Assembly: GCA_963205465.1 (NCBI GenBank)
Contig: CAUJKG010000408.1
Coordinates: 1-17,940 of the forward strand
Origin: Pseudomonadota bacterium
Lineage (GTDB): Bacteria > Pseudomonadota > Alphaproteobacteria > Rhizobiales > Xanthobacteraceae
Reading direction: 5' to 3'
Length of the DNA stretch: 17,940 nt
Below are positions 14,698 through 17,940 of the stretch, in pieces. A program made the translations under genes and the position numbers. The notes under the pieces are model-generated. The model was not told the origin of the DNA and made no database searches. It saw only the letters and a list, made by a program, of their open reading frames with translations. Position 1 is the stretch's first letter. Each line of letters opens with the position of its first letter.

Positions 14698-16350
14698 TTA
14701 TGAGGCCAGCGTCTTCGATTCATTCGCAACCAATGCAAGTTCCGCCTCGCGCATGCGGAAGTACTGCACCTTGCCGCTTGCCGTAGTCGGAAAGGAATCC
14801 ACGAAGCGAACGTATCTGGGAATTTTGAACGTGGCGATCTTGCCCTTGCACAATTCCCGAATTTGTTCCGGAGAACTGCTGACATCGGCCTTCAACCTGA
14901 TCCAGGCGCAGGTTTCTTCGCCGTATTTGGCGTCCGGAATCCCGAAGATATAGGCCTCCGACACTTGCGGCAGCGTGAGCAGGAATTCTTCCACTTCGCG
15001 CGGATAAATGTTCTCGCCGCCGCGAATGATGGTGTTCTTGATCCGGCCGACGATCTGCACGCAGCCGTCGGGCAGCATGACCGCAAGATCGCCCGAATGC
15101 ATCCAGCCTTCGCTGTCGATGGCTTCGCGCGTGCCTTCCGGATTGCGCCAGTATCCGCGCATCACCGAATAGCCGCGGATGCAGAGTTCGCCCGGCGTGT
15201 TATGCGCGACCGCGCGATGTGTTGCCGGGTCGGCGACCTTCGCTTCGATATGCGGATGAACGCGGCCGACCGTGGTGACGCGCACATCGTTGTCGTCATC
15301 CGGCAGGGTCTGGAACGAGATCGGTGACGTCTCGGTCATCCCGTACACCACGGTGATATCCGGCATGTGGAGTACGTCGACCGCCTGGCGCATCGTTTCG
15401 ATGGGGCACGGTGAGCCGCCCATGCAACCGGTGCGGAGCGAAGAGAAATCCGCCGTCTTCACGTCGGGATGAGAGAGCAGGGAGATGTACATCATCGGCA
15501 CGCCGTAGAAGGACGTGCACTTCTCCTGCTGGATTGCGTCCATTACGATTTTGGGATCGAAGCTCTCGCTCGGCAGCACCAGCGCACTGCCGTGAGTGAC
15601 GGCCGCGAGCGCGCCGAGCACGATCCCGAAGCAATGGAAGAAAGGTACCGGCAGGCAGATGCGGTCGGCCGGAGACAGGCGCTGCCGCTGGCCGACGAAA
15701 TAGCCGTTGTTGAGGATATTGCGGTGCGTGAGCAGGGCGCCCTTCGGCCGTCCCGTGGTGCCGGAGGTATATTGCAGACTGCAAGCGAGATCGGACGAAA
15801 TCGTCGGCTCGATGCTTTGAAGCGCCTCGCGCTGGTCTTGTCCGAGATTCAGGAAGTCATCCCAGAACATGCCGTCGGGATTCTTGTCGAAGTAGATGAT
15901 CTCTTCGAGTTCCGGAAGTTCCGCGCGGATTTCGCCGAGCACGCCGGCAAAGGAAAATCCGCGAAACTCGCGGGACGCGAACACGATCTTCGCGCCGGAG
16001 TCGCGAAATACGTAAAGCGCCTCGTCTTTGCGCAGTGCCGGGTTCACGGTCACCACGATGGCGCCGATGCGTACCGCGCCGTGATGCGCGATCAGCCATT
16101 CCGCTCTGTTGGCCGACCAGATCGCAACCCGGTCGCCGGCTTTTACGCCGAGCGAGAGGAGCGCGCAGGCAACGCGATCGGCCTCCCGGTCGAGATCGGC
16201 ATATGTGAACCTCTGGGCCTGGAACATGCTGACGAGAGCTTCCCGCGAAGCGTGGCGTTGCGCTGCCTCGCGCAACGCGGCGCCGATCGAAATTTCGAGC
16301 AACGGCTGATCGGCGGCACCGGAAACGTAAGAAAGCTGATCGTTCTGCAT
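14698..16350 (-). CDS. AMP-forming acyl/aryl-CoA ligase (ANL superfamily)
   Basis: This 550-aa cytoplasmic enzyme activates a carboxylic acid through an acyl-adenylate to its CoA thioester. Core motifs are the P-loop YTSGTTGRPKG (194-204), YGMTETSP (336-343), GWMHSGDLA (415-423, Asp421 for the ribose), the hinge GRIKNTIIRGGENIYPREVE (435-454) and the catalytic lysine in TASGKVQ (Lys527). The overall pattern resembles the FadD-like medium/long-chain or aromatic acid ligases; substrate cannot be fixed from sequence. The start is the ATG at 16350, behind AAGAGG at 8 nt. A longer reading to 16584 overlaps the upstream gene and its extra N-terminus is not family-like. It sits 32 bp downstream of the IorB-like gene and 33 bp upstream of the tandem HxlR regulator, all in the same direction, indicating one operon. 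Confidence 0.93.
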   Translation of the reverse strand: MQNDQLSYVSGAADQPLLEISIGAALREAAQRHASREALVSMFQAQRFTYADLDREADRVACALLSLGVKAGDRVAIWSANRAEWLIAHHGAVRIGAIVVTVNPALRKDEALYVFRDSGAKIVFASREFRGFSFAGVLGEIRAELPELEEIIYFDKNPDGMFWDDFLNLGQDQREALQSIEPTISSDLACSLQYTSGTTGRPKGALLTHRNILNNGYFVGQRQRLSPADRICLPVPFFHCFGIVLGALAAVTHGSALVLPSESFDPKIVMDAIQQEKCTSFYGVPMMYISLLSHPDVKTADFSSLRTGCMGGSPCPIETMRQAVDVLHMPDITVVYGMTETSPISFQTLPDDDNDVRVTTVGRVHPHIEAKVADPATHRAVAHNTPGELCIRGYSVMRGYWRNPEGTREAIDSEGWMHSGDLAVMLPDGCVQIVGRIKNTIIRGGENIYPREVEEFLLTLPQVSEAYIFGIPDAKYGEETCAWIRLKADVSSSPEQIRELCKGKIATFKIPRYVRFVDSFPTTASGKVQYFRMREAELALVANESKTLAS

Positions 16351-16382
16351 AGAATTGGCCTCTTTGCTTTGCGTTCTTCCGG

Positions 16383-17870
16383 TCAGGCTTTGGATACTTG
16401 AAGATAGCGATCGAGGGCGTCGCCTTCGGGGTCGGAATTGGCGGCTGCGCGCGCTCCGCTGACCTGCTTTGCTGCGGGCTGCCGCGAGCGGATTGCGGGG
16501 TCGACCACCTCGTTGAAAACGAGATCGAAATTGTGCACGCCGCGACGATAGGTTCCGCTGTAACCTTTCAGCAGATCCGCGCACTCCGCGACCTCTACAC
16601 CGAAATCATAGTCGATCGATGCGGCTTCCTTGACGGCCTTGAGCCATCGCCCCGTGAAGGCTTCTTCCTGCGCGTAGCGCCACGAGCGGCGGCGGAAGAT
16701 GCGCATCCGCGCGAGCAGACGCATCAGCGTAAATCCCGAGATCGTGTGGCTGCGGATGTGCAGCCCAACGTGAAAGCGATGCTCCAGTCCGCGCTTGCGC
16801 AGGAAAGACAGAAACGCGTTGCCCAGCGAAGGCGGCAGCAGCGCGCAGACTTCTTCCGGCCCCGGCTTCAGAAAGTCCGTGATGTGTACCGGCTCGCCGG
16901 CGCCAGCTTTGGTCTCGTTGCGGATGCCGTCGAAGCGATCCGCGCGCGTCTTCAGGTCGGCAACGCGCATGACGTCTTCGTAGGTCATGCGCAGCGCGAG
17001 GTAACGCGCGCCCTCGATCGTCAGCCTCCAGCCGCGTGCATCGCCGCCCGCGGCGCGATCGGCTTCGAGGATGGTCTTGACGCGCTCGAGATAAAGCTCG
17101 GCATATCGCTTGTCCTGATAGTCGAGGCAGCGGTCATATCCGTTTGCGATCGTGAATTGCGTTTCCAGCGGAAACTCGCTGCGGGCGATTCTGGCCGGCG
17201 TCTCGGCCGGTAGCGTCGTGCCTTTCGGCAGCGTTCCCTGCGCGGCATCAAATCCGAAACGATATCCCTGCAAGCTCGCGGAGACCGCTTTCCCGGATTC
17301 CTTGATAGCATTTTCGAAATAGGCCGGGTCGATACCGAGGGCGTTGGAGCCCGCGAGGGTACCGAGAATGACCGCGTTGATGACCGTTTTCGCTTCCAGC
17401 GCCGCTTGCTGCATGTCGAACACCAGCGCGCGTTTCGATATCGCGTGAATGGCTTTGAGCAGCGGCTCCGGATCGAAGCGGCCGTCCAGCATCACGATTT
17501 TTTCCGCGGTGGTATAAACGCGATGCGTCGAGGCGATCAGCGTCGTGCGCTCCGGCGTGATGTAGCCGTTCTGTGCCGCGCGCGCCGCTTCCAGAAGCTC
17601 CGACGCGATCATCACGTCGACCCGCCCGGGTACCGGTGTCAGCGCGAACACCGGACGGCGGTCATCGAGTTCGGCAGCCGGCTGCGGCAGATATTCGAGA
17701 TAATAGGTGGTCGCGCCGGTGCGCTGCGCGACGCCGGGAATGGACGTGCCCTGTACGAGATAGCCGGCCGCGCGCAGCGCCGAGATGATCCAGCCGGAGA
17801 GCACGCCGCCGCCTTCGCCGCCCAAGGCAGCGATCAGGATGGAGCGGGTTTTCGTTGTGAAGGAATTCAT
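16383..17870 (-). CDS. Indolepyruvate oxidoreductase subunit beta-like protein with C-terminal extension
   Basis: The N-terminal part (about 8-200) is the gamma-type catalytic domain of 2-oxoacid:acceptor oxidoreductases, with ALGGEGGGVLSGWIISALRAAG (key glycines 17-22), SIPGVAQRTGATTYYLEY (43-60) and GTLAGSNALGIDP. With the TPP/Fe-S alpha subunit it oxidises aryl-pyruvates (for example indolepyruvate) to aryl-acetyl-CoA. Classical IorB is about 200 aa, but this protein has 495. The additional C-terminal half (about 225-495) has YAELYLERVKTILEADR and GLHIRSHTISGFTLMRLLARMRIFR-type stretches. It matches my memory of the DUF6537-type extension in proteobacterial IorB-like proteins. The ATG at 17870 overlaps the stop of the upstream gene (ATGA). 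The CoA ligase follows 32 bp later. Substrate assignment is inference. Confidence 0.85.
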   Translation of the reverse strand: MNSFTTKTRSILIAALGGEGGGVLSGWIISALRAAGYLVQGTSIPGVAQRTGATTYYLEYLPQPAAELDDRRPVFALTPVPGRVDVMIASELLEAARAAQNGYITPERTTLIASTHRVYTTAEKIVMLDGRFDPEPLLKAIHAISKRALVFDMQQAALEAKTVINAVILGTLAGSNALGIDPAYFENAIKESGKAVSASLQGYRFGFDAAQGTLPKGTTLPAETPARIARSEFPLETQFTIANGYDRCLDYQDKRYAELYLERVKTILEADRAAGGDARGWRLTIEGARYLALRMTYEDVMRVADLKTRADRFDGIRNETKAGAGEPVHITDFLKPGPEEVCALLPPSLGNAFLSFLRKRGLEHRFHVGLHIRSHTISGFTLMRLLARMRIFRRRSWRYAQEEAFTGRWLKAVKEAASIDYDFGVEVAECADLLKGYSGTYRRGVHNFDLVFNEVVDPAIRSRQPAAKQVSGARAAANSDPEGDALDRYLQVSKA

Positions 17871-17940
17871 GCCGCAACCTGCTGTCTCCGCTGCATGAAG
17901 CGGATGAACGCGCCGCGCATGCGCGCCATGAGCCGGTCGA
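17867..17940 (-). CDS. C-terminal tail of an upstream gene, probably the indolepyruvate oxidoreductase alpha subunit
   Basis: An open frame enters from the right edge and ends DRLMARMRGAFIRFMQRR, then QQVAA and TGA at 17867-17869. The stop overlaps the IorB-like ATG by four bases, the usual sign of coupled subunits of one complex. The 23 visible residues carry no diagnostic motif. The identity as the large alpha subunit (TPP-binding, with C-terminal ferredoxin-like clusters in classical IorA) rests on the neighbour alone. Confidence 0.55.
   Translation of the reverse strand, partial: DRLMARMRGAFIRFMQRRQQVAA

Noticed and set aside
16351..16584. An N-terminal extension of the CoA ligase.
   Set aside because: It overlaps the IorB-like gene; the ATG at 16350 has a strong Shine-Dalgarno sequence and gives the usual length.
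1..17940. CRISPR arrays, transposase genes, phage genes.
   Set aside because: No regularly spaced repeats and no recognisable transposase, integrase or phage protein motif in the window.

Overview
The window looks like chromosomal DNA from a GC-rich alphaproteobacterium, most likely of the order Hyphomicrobiales (Rhizobiales) near Bradyrhizobiaceae/Xanthobacteraceae. The signs are the gene order rpmH-rnpA-yidC-...-engB, the protein character, and dispersed palindromic repeats of the type common in that group. This placement is inference from content; no 16S or ribosomal operon is present.

Region 1 (1-4995, minus strand) is a housekeeping block read right to left: a sigma70-like promoter and structured leader near 4850-4995, rpmH (ribosomal protein L34, GTG start), rnpA (RNase P protein), yidC (membrane insertase), a cluster of palindromic repeats (2273-2409), an ABC-F ATPase, and engB (ribosome-assembly GTPase, cut by the left edge). 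ABC-F and engB share an ATGA stop/start overlap. Region 2 (5131-7484, plus strand) holds a VTT/TVP38 membrane protein and an orphan HAMP-histidine kinase 47 bp behind it. Region 3 (7485-7956) has no protein gene. It holds a tRNA-Arg(ACG)-like gene at 7607-7683 that departs from the tRNA consensus at three internal positions, followed by two hairpins.

Region 4 (7957-17940) is a catabolic/accessory block of two minus-strand operons and two regulators. Operon A, in transcription order, is hyuA-like, hyuB-like (ATP-dependent hydantoinase/lactamase/carboxylase family) and an FAD aromatic monooxygenase. A plus-strand XRE-cupin regulator diverges from it, and a 23-bp palindrome lies between the two, next to a perfect TTGACA -35 box. 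Operon B, in transcription order, is an indolepyruvate oxidoreductase alpha-subunit tail (inferred, cut by the right edge), an IorB-like gamma-domain protein with a long C-terminal extension, an AMP-forming acyl/aryl-CoA ligase, and an unusual tandem-duplicated HxlR-type regulator. The two regulator genes converge and overlap by 19 bp.

Taken together, 2-oxoacid oxidation to acyl-CoA, CoA ligation, flavin hydroxylation and ATP-dependent lactam-type hydrolysis fit breakdown of an aromatic or N-heterocyclic compound. An indole/oxindole-type substrate is an attractive but unproven possibility.
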